The notes under the pieces: generated by a model | Database searches by the model: none | What the model was told of the DNA's origin: nothing | Seen by the model: only the letters and a program-made list of their open reading frames with translations | Shown: positions 9,377 to 19,846 of the stretch, piece after piece | Layout of the letters: every line of letters begins with the position of its first letter | Position numbering within the stretch: position 1 is the first letter of the stretch | Position numbers and translations under genes: made by a program | Origin: Diogma glabrata | Taxonomy: Eukaryota > Arthropoda > Insecta > Diptera > Cylindrotomidae | DNA length: 64,000 bases | NCBI GenBank assembly: GCA_963693315.1 | Contig: OY856186.1 | Location: forward strand, 298,226,452 to 298,290,451 | Reading direction: 5' to 3'

Positions 9377-10018
9377 TGTTACGTTTTTCCAAACTTCCTT
9401 CGAATTGGCCTAACTCACAATTCGATAAACGCAATTCCCAATCTCTTTCTGAGTTCGATCTGAGCAAACACACCAGGTTTTATTAAGTATTCAACACCTT
9501 AATTGTTTCACAACAACAGGAAAACAATGCAGCAAACAATATTCCTAACTAGAATATTCTTTTAACAGCTTCAGAAACTCCAACGGTTTATTGTAGAAAT
9601 TTCCAGTAACTCAACGTTCAAAATAATACACAAATTATTTCTATTCAATAACACTTATAACTTTATTCAGTAATTTAAAGATCACTTTTATAATTTTAAC
9701 TTCACAATCGCAGGTTTAAAATAAACTAATTCAAAACTACAAGAGGTAATTTTCTTATATACCTTCTGCAATACTTCTAGATAATTCGACATCACTTTCC
9801 AGAAACCTTGAGAAAATATTAGAATATTCGATTATTTTACGTTATGTTGATTTGATTCATAAAATCGTTTATGTTGACCCTATTTCTAAGAAGAGACAAC
9901 AACAACAATATTCATTTCATTCACTTTCTGTTGTGTTTTGTTAATTTTATTTTCCTGGAAGTGACCGTAATCGTTTAGATCTTTCTGTAATCGTCTAGAT
10001 TTTTCTGTACTCGTAACA
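9377..10018. repeat. Solo LTR, 642 bp
   Basis: Begins tgttacgttttt and ends tactcgtaaca, that is TG...CA with a short TGTTACG/CGTAACA terminal repeat. It is flanked by a perfect 4-bp duplication ttat (9373-9376 and 10019-10022). No internal region is attached, so this is the product of LTR-LTR recombination. Lineage unknown; a 4-bp TSD fits Ty3/gypsy. It does not match the three LTR families found to its right. Confidence 0.75.
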
Positions 10019-10022
10019 TTAT

Positions 10023-10430
10023 AATAAAATAAATAAAATCAAAATTCGCTCAACCGGTTTCGGTTTTTACACCATTTTCAAGAGCTTAAAAATTATTATA
10101 AAGAAAAAATAATACAACGTGTCATTTATATATCAATTTAAAAATAAAACTAGTTCAAACATGAATACAAAACAATATTTTAATTTAAATAATAGTAAAT
10201 TCAAAGAACTAACATTTTAAAAAAAAAAAATTATTGTTCATCCCTTAATTATTAATATTAATAATTAAGTAATGACGTAATGTAATGAAGTAATGACTGC
10301 ATATATGAAGTAATGACTGATCTTCGCATGTGACAAATGTTTGTCAGGGTATTCTTCTGACTAACTTACAACATTAGTGGAATCGACTTCAATATTTGTT
10401 ACATTTGGTAAAGGTAATCGTGACATCATA
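10023..10430. other. Flank of the solo LTR, non-coding
   Basis: Contains caaccggtttcggtttttac followed by accattttcaagagc, a phrase resembling terminal sequence of Penelope-like or related retroelements (weak, from memory). A short run of taatgaagtaatgactg repeats lies near 10270-10320. No coding frame. Confidence 0.35.
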
Positions 10431-10439
10431 TCCACATTT

Positions 10440-12870
10440 GCCATGTCCTTACGACCTTACCTGGACGATGCTTTAAATCGTAGTCATACATCGACAGAAT
10501 GACTGCCCATCTTTGCAGTCTTGAAACCGCCACTGTTGATGTTCCTTTCATTGGACTAAAAATTTCAAGCAAGGCTTGTGAATCTGTACATAGAGTAAAA
10601 TGATGGCCATATATATATTTGTTGAATTTCTTAACTGTAAAGATAACTAACTACCAATGCCTCACGATGCAGTTGAGAATAATTCTTCTCAGCTGAAGAT
10701 AAAGTACTCGATGCAAATATTACAGGTCTCTCTATTACCTTGACAACGTGGGACAAAACTGCACCAACACCATATGGACTGGCATCTGCTGCCACAACAA
10801 TGATTTTGTCTGAATCGAACAGTTCCAAAACGCTATTTCTGACCATTAAATTTTTACATTTCTCAAATAGTGCTTGATGTGAATCGTTCCACCTATATTT
10901 TACACCTTTTCCCAAAAGTTGGTAAAGGTCCTTTAATTCTGATGAAAGATTAGGAATAAACCTTCCATAGTAATTTAGTAGTCCTAGGAATGATTGCAAT
11001 TCGGCAATGTTGGTAGGGGCGGGAACGTTGACAATAGCTTCGGCTTTTTCGGAATTGGGGTTTATACCAAATTCAGAAATTGTATGGCCTAAAAAAATTA
11101 CGGACTTTTCGAAAAACTTACATTTAGTAACATTTATTTTGACGTTATATTGATTAAGTTGCATCATTACAAGCTTTAAAATTGTTCGACACTTGCTTTC
11201 ATCCTTAGCTCCCCAGTTAAAATGTCGTCTAAATAGCACAATGTTTTGTCGACACCAGCAAGAATGCGATCCATCACCGATTGAAAAATCGAAGGAGCGC
11301 TTTTAACACCAAAGGGTAGCCTGGTGTATTGAAATAGACCTTTCTGACTGTTGATGGTTAAAAACGGTCGAGAATTTTCAGACACCAAAAGTTATTACAC
11401 AAAAGACTTTTGAATTGGCTAGACTTGCAAACAAGTCGTCCACTCTTGGTAAGGGGTAGTGTTCACTTTGAACAAAACTGTTTATAGTGACCTTACAATT
11501 CGTACACAAGCGGATTGTTTTATTTGGCTTAGACACGATAACCACAGGCGATGCCCATTCACTATCGTTGGCTGGTATAAGTACACCTTCTGTACAAAGA
11601 CGGTTTTTCTATCAACAGCACCTCTAATGTGAAATGGTACTGTGTATGCCTTATGAAAAATAGGCTTTGTATCTGTTTTCATAACAATTTCGGCAAAAAA
11701 CGTTTTAATCGTACCAGCAGAATCAGGTAAAACGTTTGGATACTCACACTTAATTGTATCTATAAATTTTTCTGACTGAAAACAGCTCCCAACCTTATAG
11801 TCATGGTTCAACTTTAACAGGTTTTCTCTCCATAATGGATATAGTTTGTCGAGCCAAACCCAACCCACGAGTGGCATCATAGGCTTTTGAGTTTCAATTA
11901 CTAATAGTTCCAATAACTGAGGTATTTTTTTTTCATCACTGATATCAACTTTTACAAATACCTTCTCCAGCACGTCGATTCTATCACCTGTAACTGTAGA
12001 AAAAGTTGAACAAACATAAACTTAGATTACTAAAATATTTACGATACTTATCTAAACTAATTATGAATGCACAAGCGCCTGAATCCACTTCCATCTCAAT
12101 TGGTCGGTGTTCAATAAAAATAGTTGTCAATAATGGCTTATCAATCCTATTTACAGATTTGACATCGTCTTCCTTTACTTGGTTTAGAAAGAGTTGATCT
12201 ATCTCTTCCAGCAATCCTTTTAAAAAATTTTTTGAACTTCGGTGTTATCATCTGGAGTTTGGAATTCACTTCGTTTTGGATTTCAATTATTACAGTAATG
12301 CTCTGAACTCCTATAGCGTTGACTTCGGACTTTGATAACGTTGGCTTCGATCTGGACTTCTGTGTTGGCTACTATTATTAATCGTAGTTGATGCTGATTG
12401 ACAGGTTCTTGAGGTGTGTCCTATTTCATTACATCTAAAACATAAACAAGATTTAGCAGGACATGTATCAGAATTGTGGTTACACAATTGTGATACATGT
12501 CCTGCCGGTGTGTCCTATTTCATTACATCTAAAACAACGCTGATATCCGATTTGATTATTACTATAACCTGTTATTCTGCTTGAGTATCTCGCACGACTT
12601 CTACTTTGTGGTTTATTTTGTATCATGACTGAATGTTGCGGTAACGTTTATTTTTCCGTCATTTCGCAAGAATTTGCAATCTTCAATGCTCGATCAAAAG
12701 TTAATTATTTTTCTTTTAACAAGTGCGACCTTAGCTGACTATCACGCAATCCAAAAACAAAGCGATCTCGTAAAACTTGGATTAAAAAATCACCAAACTT
12801 ACACGTTTGTGCTAGTAATTTTAGTTGGACAATATATTCACTAACACATTGACCTTGTCATTGGTTTTCT
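10440..12870 (-). pseudogene. Decayed Ty3/gypsy gag-pol (minus strand)
   Basis: Read on the minus strand the order is a gag end near 12850-12600, zinc knuckles CFRCNEIGHTGRTC and a second partial one near 12530-12410, then protease (EVDSGACAFIISL near 12070, PLVGWVWLDKLYPLW near 11860). Next are the RT start (KPIFHKAYTVPF near 11660), the RT palm (LPFGVKSAPSIFQ near 11310, CYLDDIL near 11240), the connection (LGHTISEFGINPN near 11070) and RNase H (ADASPYGVGAVLSH near 10770, CTDSQA near 10580). Sequence stops at about 10440, so integrase and 3' LTR are gone. Several frameshifts and stops are present. Motifs are close to, but clearly diverged from, the intact element at 13713-18524, so the two are related families. 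No LTRs were found for it. Confidence 0.85.
12456..12505. repeat. 50-bp palindrome between duplicated zinc-knuckle sequence
   Basis: Arms gcaggacatgtatca and tgatacatgtcctgc are perfect inverses and the inner aattgtg/cacaatt also pairs, leaving a 4-nt loop. The 29-bp phrase gtgtgtcctatttcattaca(tctaaaaca) occurs directly repeated on either side (about 12414 and 12508). The structure lies in the gag of the decayed gypsy copy and breaks its frame. Confidence 0.85.
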
Positions 12871-12924
12871 TTGTGAAATAGATTACGTTCCGGTATTTCG
12901 TTTACATCCGGTGCAAACAATCAG

Positions 12925-13290
12925 GGCGTATGCGCATTCATTCATGAGAGTGTTGCGTATACACGCTTTCCAAATTTTGAACTACACGGTGACGGCTTCA
13001 ATACAAGGGTTTTAAAGATTTGTCTTCCAGAAATTACTTTTTTACAATAGCTTTATACCGGTCCTCCAACAAATGCAACCCAAACTTTTTTAATTTACTG
13101 ACAAAAATTGTGGACGAGATTAGAGCAAAGTCCCCTAATTGTGAAGTTATCGTTAACGGTGACTTCAACGTCCACAACAAATTATGGTTGGAATTCTCCA
13201 TATCGACCGACGATGTTGATAATTGTGGAAAACTGGCAGAAATTTTTGCCGCGTCTCAGGGCCTATTCCAAATTGTTTTGGGGTGACACC
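12925..13290 (+). pseudogene. LINE endonuclease domain fragment
   Basis: One frame reads GVCAFIHESVAYTRFPNFEL and FNTRVLKICLP. After a frameshift at about 13020 it continues ALYRSSN, EVIVNGDFNVHNKLW and CGKLAEIFAASQ. The YRSPN, GDFN.HN..W and C.K...F motifs are those of the APE-type endonuclease of jockey-like LINEs. Catalytic residues of the GDFN motif are intact, but the domain is cut at both ends. It could derive from LINE family A or a relative. Confidence 0.7.
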
Positions 13291-13707
13291 CGACCGTAAA
13301 AAAATTAAAAAAACCATCACAATGTTTTCAACGATAAATCACACAGAAACCATTTTAACCAGGTTATCCATATAATTTTAATTTATAAATTGTGATAACT
13401 TATAAATGTGTCCTATAAATGTGTTATTGGTTCAAAAAGATTCTATTCTTCTTTTTAAAATTTTTGAGTTATTACGTGAAATAATATTTTAACAATATTA
13501 ATATTTTAACAATATTAATCAACATGTTGAGCATTGAATACCATCACCACAATTACTCAATAGCTTTGAATATTCCTATAGAAACCATATTGACTTTTTT
13601 TACGGTGTATTATTTAGTATGCAAGAATGATTCTTTAACGACCAGGTCTGAAAACACATATGCTGAATAATGTACAGGAAAAGTGGTTTACGTCGATAAT
13701 GTGGCAC
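13291..13707. other. AT-rich pre-insertion DNA, no gene
   Basis: No coding signal. The end, gtggcaccct, is the left flank of the Ty3/gypsy insertion, and the right flank continues in kind (ggtggcacccttgag at about 18541). Confidence 0.5.
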
Positions 13708-13712
13708 CCTTT

Positions 13713-13902
13713 TGTAATGTATATATATAATAATTTAATTGTTTATGTATTTGTTATTACAAAGAACCTGTAATGTTATATTACCATATTATAAAAATAA
13801 ATAAGGGATATAATTCACTCTTGTATAGTCGATCAAATAGAAATCATCTCTCTTGTCTTTTTATTAAATTAGAATATTAAACAGAACATAAAAGACATAA
13901 CA
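13713..13902 (+). repeat. 5' LTR, 190 bp
   Basis: Starts tgtaatgtatata, ends gacataaca; identical to the 3' copy by eye. Contains an ataaataagggatataattc stretch that could hold the core promoter. Confidence 0.95.
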
Positions 13903-14254
13903 GTTTGGCGACGAAGATAAAAAACTAACGTAAGTATAGTTACAAAAATATTAAATTTGTGTTAAAAAAAAGAAACATTTTGTGCTTTAATTAAATTTGT
14001 GATTCTAAAAAGTGATAAAGACTACAATAAACTATCTTTAAATTATTAAAAAAAAAAACTGTGAATTTTTTGCTTTAACCTTTGCTTGAACATGTATTGA
14101 AAAAAAAAAATTAATAAATTAAAATTGAATTTGTGATCGAAAATAATAAAGCAATAAATCAATTAAATTTGTTATAAAAAAAAAAATAAACAATTAAATT
14201 TCGTAATTAAAGAAAAAAAATTGAAATTCTGAAAATTAAAATATTTAACTAAAT

Positions 14255-17200
14255 ATGGTTGAAGAACAGAAACAGAATATTTCTTATCCAAGCTTTGGTC
14301 ACATAGAAAATTTTATGTTGACCGATAACTTCGAGGCTTATGAAAAACGAGTGAGAAATTATATGCTGATAAACCATGTGGCAGACGAATTGAAAGTTCC
14401 GCTATTTTTAATGTTAATCGGTACTGAAACCTTGGTAATTCTTAAATCGTTATGTATACCGAAAAAACCAAGCGAGCATAGCTACGAAGAACTAGTGAAG
14501 GTGTTATCCAATCATTTTGAGCCAAAATTAAATAAACGTGCAGAGCGATATAAATTCTTTAAAACGGTACAAGAAACAGGTGAAACAATTAGTGAATTTA
14601 TTGTAAAATTAAAAACTTTGGCTCAAACCTGCAAATTTGAAACATTTTTGGATGACGCTTTATCAGATCGTTTTATTGTGGGTGTTAAGAGTGACGCAAT
14701 AAGACAAAGATTACTGAATGATGATTCTTTGATATTCGAAAGATACGCAGAAATAGTACTCAACATGGAAATGTCTGCAAAGGAAGCGAGATCTATTGAA
14801 GCCCAACCAACAAACGCAATCAGATATGAAAAGGTTAAAGAAAATTATGGCAAAACTAACCGTTTTTCTCGTTTTAGAAACCGTAGTAGAGAGAGCAATA
14901 GCAATAACCGCACAAGGTCAAGGGATAATTCAAGTTCATCTAAATATAATCAAACGTTTAAAGTCAGAAATTACAGTCCTCAACGAACTTGGAAAACAAA
15001 TCGACGATCTTACCGTTGTGGTGATTTAAATCATATGGAACGTGTTTGTCCAGCTAGAAACTGGCAATGTTTTAATTGTAAAAATATTGGGCATACTTCA
15101 AATGCTTGTCGGACAAGAAATTTAAATATGATTCAAGCTGTAAATCAAATTAGTCGACCTTCGGAAGTTTACTTAGATATTGAAGGTCAAATTGTATGTA
15201 TGGAGATTGATACCGGTGCATGTGCTACTATAATTGATTTAGTTAAGTACCAATATTATTTTTCTTATAAGCCTTTACAAAATGTTAATAATAATTTTTC
15301 ATCGGTGACAGGTGAAAATTTAAAAGTTTTAGGTCAAATCAATGTTGATGTGAGACTGGATGGAGCTGTTTATAACTTAGAACTAGTTGTTATTGATTGT
15401 AATAGAAGTTTCAAGCCTTTATTGGGAAGAACCTGGTTGGATAAACTTTTACCAAATTGGAGAAACAAATTTTTTTCACCGGGAATGGAAACAAACTTAG
15501 AGGTAAATTTAGTAAATAATGATTCTTTAATTAAAAATATTAAATCTAAATTTCCGCGAATTTTTTCAAATGATTACTCTAAGCCTATTGAAGGTTTTAC
15601 GGCTGATTTGGTTATTAACGAGGATGTTGTTCCAATTTTCCATAAGGCATATGCGGTGCCGTTTAAATGTCGAGAGTTTGTAGAAAAGGAAATTGACAGA
15701 CTAGTTGAAAATGAAATTCTAGTTCCAGTTAGATCGTCAAGGTGGACAAGTCCGGTTATTTCAGTTCCCAAATCGGATGGTAATTTTCGGCTGTGCATTA
15801 ATTGTAAGATAACATTTAACCCATATTTAAGAGTTGAACATTATCCTTTGCCTAAACCGGATGATATTTTTGCATGTTTGGCAAATTGCACACATTACTG
15901 TGTTATCGATTTGACAGGAGCTTATCAACAACTAGAGGTTTCAAAATCATCGCAAGAGCTATTAACCATAAATACAAGTAAAGGGTTGTTTCAATTTGTT
16001 AGATTACCTTTTGGTGTTGCATCAGCACCATCGATTTTTCAGTCCGTAATGGACCAGATATTAGTTGGCTTAAAACAAGTGTTTTGCTACTTAGATGATA
16101 TCCTTATAGGAGGAAGCTCATATGAAAATTGTCGTGACAAATTAATGGAAGTTTTAGATCGATTAAATTCGCACAATGTTAAAATTAAATTAGAAAAATG
16201 TAAATTTTTGGAATTAAAAGTTAATTATTTGGGTCACGAAATAACAAAAGAAGGAATACGCCCTAATAAAGACAAGATGAATGCAATAAGAAATGCACCA
16301 TCTCCAAAAAATTTAGTCCAATTACAGTCATACTTAGGATTGTTAAATTATTATAATAGATTTTTGCCCGATTTATCAACCAATCTTAGAAATCTTTATA
16401 ATCTATTACGACACAATGTTAAGTTTGTGTGGGACTCGGAATGTGAAAAAGAGTTCAAAAATAGTAAGCAATTAATAGAAAATAATAATTTGTTAGAGCT
16501 TTTTGATCCGAATAAACCCATAATAGTACAAGCAGATGCAAGCCCTTATGGTGTGGGCGCTGTACTATCCCATCTAGTAGATGGAGTGGAGAAGCCTGTA
16601 CTTTTCGCTTCCAGTACCTTAAGTTCAGCAGAGAAAAATTATTCTCAACTACACCGAGAAGGATTAGCCATAATTTTTGCTCTCAAAAAATTTCATAAAT
16701 ACATATATGGAAATAAATTTTGTATTTATACCGATAATCAGGGCATCAAGGAAATCTTTAACCCAAATAAAAATACGTCATCAGTAGCCGTTTCTCGTTT
16801 AGTGCGTTGGTCAGTTATTCTTTCTATGTATAATTATAGAATAGAATACAGACGTGGTAACCAAATGTTAAATGCTGATGCACTTTCTCGTTTACCAACA
16901 AATTCAAACGACAGCATAGAAGAAACTTATACAATAAATTCATTTAATTTTATATTAAATACAATAGGTGAAAACGATAAACCATTTATTGCAATAGATG
17001 ATGTAAATCAATACACAAAAGAAGATAAAATTTTATCCGCTGTTTATAATTATGTTAAAAATGGTTGGCCCAAAAATTTAGATGAACGTTACAACGTTTA
17101 TCGAAAAAAGCAAATAGATTTAAGCACCGAGAACGGTTGCCTTTTCTTTAATAATAGGCTAGTAGTACCTGCATTGTTACAAAGTAAAATTTTGAGTTAC

Positions 17201-18295
17201 TTACACCTAAATCATGTAGGTGTTGTTCGTATGAAGATGATTGCAAGGTCTTATTTCTGGTGGTTTAAGATCGATACGGACATAGAAAAATGTGTACAAA
17301 CTTGTGAAATTTGTCAAACTACACAAAACGTGAACAAAAAGCCTATGTTAGTTCCTTGGCCGGAAACCAAAGTTCCATTCGAAAGAATACACATTGATTT
17401 TTTTCATTTTAAAACGCAAACTTTTTTTCTATGGGTAGATAGCTACAGTAGATACATAGGTATAATTCCAATGGCAAAGACAGCAGCTGCCAATGTTATA
17501 GAAAAATTGTTACATGTATTTGCCATATTCGGGCTACCGAAAGAGATTGTGTCTGACAATGGACCTCCTTTCAATTCACGTGAGTTCTTACAATTTGGAA
17601 AAAACAATAATATTACAATAACCAAAAGTCCGCCGTATCATCCTCAATCTAACGGCTTAGCTGAACGAAATGTTCAAACCGTAAAAACCGCTTTTTTAAA
17701 AAAGGAATTAGAAGAATCATTAAGAGGAAATTACCGAATAAGTTTGTCAGAAAAAATCAATAAATTTTTAATAATGCATAATAATACTCCTAATACGGTT
17801 TCATCAATGTCTCCATCAGAATTGATTTTTTCTTATAAACCAACAATTCTTTTAGATTATATAAATCCTAAAGTTAAGAAACAAGTAAGATTTAACTTAC
17901 GTTCAAACAAAAATAAAATTTTCAATAAAACCACTAAAATTTACAATAGAAATTATAATAATATTAAAAAACTTAAAACGTTTAGAATAAACGAAAAAAT
18001 TTTATATAAAAATCATTTTAAGAATCATTGTAAATGGATTCCAGGAAGAATTCTTAAGCAAATTAGTAAAGTTAGTTATTTAATTAGCGTGAATGGTCGT
18101 GTTCAATATGTACATCTTGACCAAATCAGACAATCCTTTCTTTCTGATGAATTACATCCAATATTGTTTAAAAATCCGTTACCAGTTGCGATATCCGAAA
18201 GACCAAAAAGAAAGAGATCGTTTGATGAAGTTGAAGAAGAACTCCGACGTTCAAAACGCCGTAAAAGAAAACCTAATTGGTATAAACCAATATAA
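14255..18295 (+). CDS. Gag-Pol polyprotein, single ORF (1346 aa)
   Basis: A complete retrotransposon polyprotein without a gag/pol frameshift. Gag spans about residues 1-290 with an Arg/Ser-rich segment near 205-245. Two zinc knuckles follow. The first (C255..H260..C265) has Ser in place of the first Cys; the second (C272, C275, H280, C285) is complete. Aspartic protease has its DTGA at 319-322. RT has LPFGVASAP and the YLDD catalytic box at 612-615. RNase H has Asp761 and Asp827 (ADAS, YTDN). Integrase has the zinc-binding H984/H987 with C1017/C1020, and the catalytic triad D1048, D1101, E1137 with the canonical 35-residue spacing. The C-terminus is a basic tail (RRSKRRKRKPNWYKP). No stop or frameshift is seen. 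Because gag and pol are one frame, another means must set the Gag:Pol ratio. Lineage within Ty3/gypsy is not certain. Confidence 0.95.
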   Translation: MVEEQKQNISYPSFGHIENFMLTDNFEAYEKRVRNYMLINHVADELKVPLFLMLIGTETLVILKSLCIPKKPSEHSYEELVKVLSNHFEPKLNKRAERYKFFKTVQETGETISEFIVKLKTLAQTCKFETFLDDALSDRFIVGVKSDAIRQRLLNDDSLIFERYAEIVLNMEMSAKEARSIEAQPTNAIRYEKVKENYGKTNRFSRFRNRSRESNSNNRTRSRDNSSSSKYNQTFKVRNYSPQRTWKTNRRSYRCGDLNHMERVCPARNWQCFNCKNIGHTSNACRTRNLNMIQAVNQISRPSEVYLDIEGQIVCMEIDTGACATIIDLVKYQYYFSYKPLQNVNNNFSSVTGENLKVLGQINVDVRLDGAVYNLELVVIDCNRSFKPLLGRTWLDKLLPNWRNKFFSPGMETNLEVNLVNNDSLIKNIKSKFPRIFSNDYSKPIEGFTADLVINEDVVPIFHKAYAVPFKCREFVEKEIDRLVENEILVPVRSSRWTSPVISVPKSDGNFRLCINCKITFNPYLRVEHYPLPKPDDIFACLANCTHYCVIDLTGAYQQLEVSKSSQELLTINTSKGLFQFVRLPFGVASAPSIFQSVMDQILVGLKQVFCYLDDILIGGSSYENCRDKLMEVLDRLNSHNVKIKLEKCKFLELKVNYLGHEITKEGIRPNKDKMNAIRNAPSPKNLVQLQSYLGLLNYYNRFLPDLSTNLRNLYNLLRHNVKFVWDSECEKEFKNSKQLIENNNLLELFDPNKPIIVQADASPYGVGAVLSHLVDGVEKPVLFASSTLSSAEKNYSQLHREGLAIIFALKKFHKYIYGNKFCIYTDNQGIKEIFNPNKNTSSVAVSRLVRWSVILSMYNYRIEYRRGNQMLNADALSRLPTNSNDSIEETYTINSFNFILNTIGENDKPFIAIDDVNQYTKEDKILSAVYNYVKNGWPKNLDERYNVYRKKQIDLSTENGCLFFNNRLVVPALLQSKILSYLHLNHVGVVRMKMIARSYFWWFKIDTDIEKCVQTCEICQTTQNVNKKPMLVPWPETKVPFERIHIDFFHFKTQTFFLWVDSYSRYIGIIPMAKTAAANVIEKLLHVFAIFGLPKEIVSDNGPPFNSREFLQFGKNNNITITKSPPYHPQSNGLAERNVQTVKTAFLKKELEESLRGNYRISLSEKINKFLIMHNNTPNTVSSMSPSELIFSYKPTILLDYINPKVKKQVRFNLRSNKNKIFNKTTKIYNRNYNNIKKLKTFRINEKILYKNHFKNHCKWIPGRILKQISKVSYLISVNGRVQYVHLDQIRQSFLSDELHPILFKNPLPVAISERPKRKRSFDEVEEELRRSKRRKRKPNWYKPI

Positions 18296-18334
18296 TTTTT
18301 AATTAATATAAGAATTCAATTAAAAGGGGGAGAG

Positions 18335-18524
18335 TGTAATGTATATATATAATAATTTAATTGTTTATGTATTTGTTATTACAAAGAACCTGTAATGTTA
18401 TATTACCATATTATAAAAATAAATAAGGGATATAATTCACTCTTGTATAGTCGATCAAATAGAAATCATCTCTCTTGTCTTTTTATTAAATTAGAATATT
18501 AAACAGAACATAAAAGACATAACA
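18335..18524 (+). repeat. 3' LTR, 190 bp
   Basis: Identical by eye to 13713-13902; preceded by the polypurine tract and followed by the ccttt duplication. Confidence 0.95.
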
Positions 18525-18529
18525 CCTTT

Positions 18530-19204
18530 CTTTGTCGATCGGGTGGCACCCTTGAGTTCCAATGTCTTTATTCCAAAATGATTTCTAAAATATTAGCTTT
18601 ACTTTACTACCTAATATATGTTTTACATTTCAAACAAATTAACTGCAAACACCTAAGGAAACTAATAAACAATCGAATCACCGTGTTTGTAAATGATCTC
18701 AAAATAATTTGTTTTTCCTTTATCTTGAAACTCAAGGAATAAATTGGAATAGATCGTTTTTCAATGGACACAAAAATAATTACTGTGGAATAAAATGGCA
18801 GTTATGCAATTACTGCAGTTTTGCAAATTTTTATAGGTACATACTCATACTCAGAGATACATACTAATACTGTTTGTTTTCAGTTTTATATATTTATATA
18901 TATAAATTTAATGAAAGATTATCATTTGAAATTACATTTTGTTGGGTTTTAAATGCCTTGTAAATTTTAAACTCATCAAGTGATTCTTTTAGAGATCCTT
19001 GGCTACATAAATGTAAAGTCTTCAAATTTTTTTTAAAAGTGGTGTAGCTATTGTTATTAACTATGTAAATGGTTTGCAAAAATAGACTTTAAATTTTGTT
19101 TATTTTTCTTCGTAGGAAGGTATTCCTTAAATCAGTCAATTCTGGTTTCAATTCTTTATATAAAATATCTTTAAGGATTTTATACTTATATTTTTTTAAA
19201 CAGT
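18530..19204. other. AT-rich DNA, no gene
   Basis: No recognisable coding frame. Near its right end, aggattttatacttatattt (about 19175) is repeated just beyond element A (about 38432), so a short host duplication brackets that element. Confidence 0.5.
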
Positions 19205-19208
19205 ATAT

Positions 19209-19817
19209 TGTAATAAACTTCGTCCAGAATGGGTTAATTTAATTTAATCATAAATAACCAATACGTTCCGCCTAAATGTTTTCTACATTCTATGGCAAAG
19301 ATGAATTAAAAGTTAACTCCCTTTAACTAATACAAGTTGCATAAATTAAATTAAATTTGTTTACATCAATGAATTAAAAGGAGGAGTGGCCTATTGTTTC
19401 TAGAAACAACTACAGTGAGTACCAGAATATTCTGCTTATTTGTTTTTGAATATAAATAAGCGAACAAAAATATCAGATAGTCAGTTTTAATTTTGCAATT
19501 AAAAGTGTTTTACAAATATTCGAAAGTATAAGGAATAATCGGTGGTACTTGAGCCTGGGTACTAATAGTAAAAGAATTTGAACTTAGTGGAATAGTAAAT
19601 ACAGATTTTACGATTCCGAGTACTATTGATTCAAATTGTAGAAAAGCAGTGAAGTTGATCGTGCATAAATTGGAGACCCTGAAATTCATTGTAATTAAAA
19701 TCGGAAGTTGCTGTAACTGGTTGATAAATAAAGTTTGGGATTTTGTTAACTAGAGATCTGTCTTTTTACTGTCGTATTTGCTCAATAATCGAAAAGAACC
19801 AACGAAGAGTCGTTGCA
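19209..19817 (+). repeat. Element A 5' LTR, 609 bp
   Basis: Starts tgtaataaacttcgtccag, ends agagtcgttgca. The first third differs strongly from the LTR of element B while the last two thirds are close, so A and B are subfamilies. Confidence 0.92.
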
Positions 19818-19846
19818 GTGGTGTCAGAAGTAGGATTATTGAAACA

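Larger units (their letters stand above)
13713..18524 (+). mobile_element. Complete Ty3/gypsy retrotransposon (4812 bp), very young
   Basis: Two 190-bp LTRs (13713-13902, 18335-18524) appear identical base for base. The 5-bp target duplication ccttt (13708-13712, 18525-18529) is perfect. A candidate primer-binding site (tttggcgacgaagat) starts right after the left LTR, and a polypurine tract (aaaagggggagag) ends at the right LTR. The single ORF is unbroken. Everything expected of an active element is present. The tRNA primer is not assigned. Confidence 0.95.
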
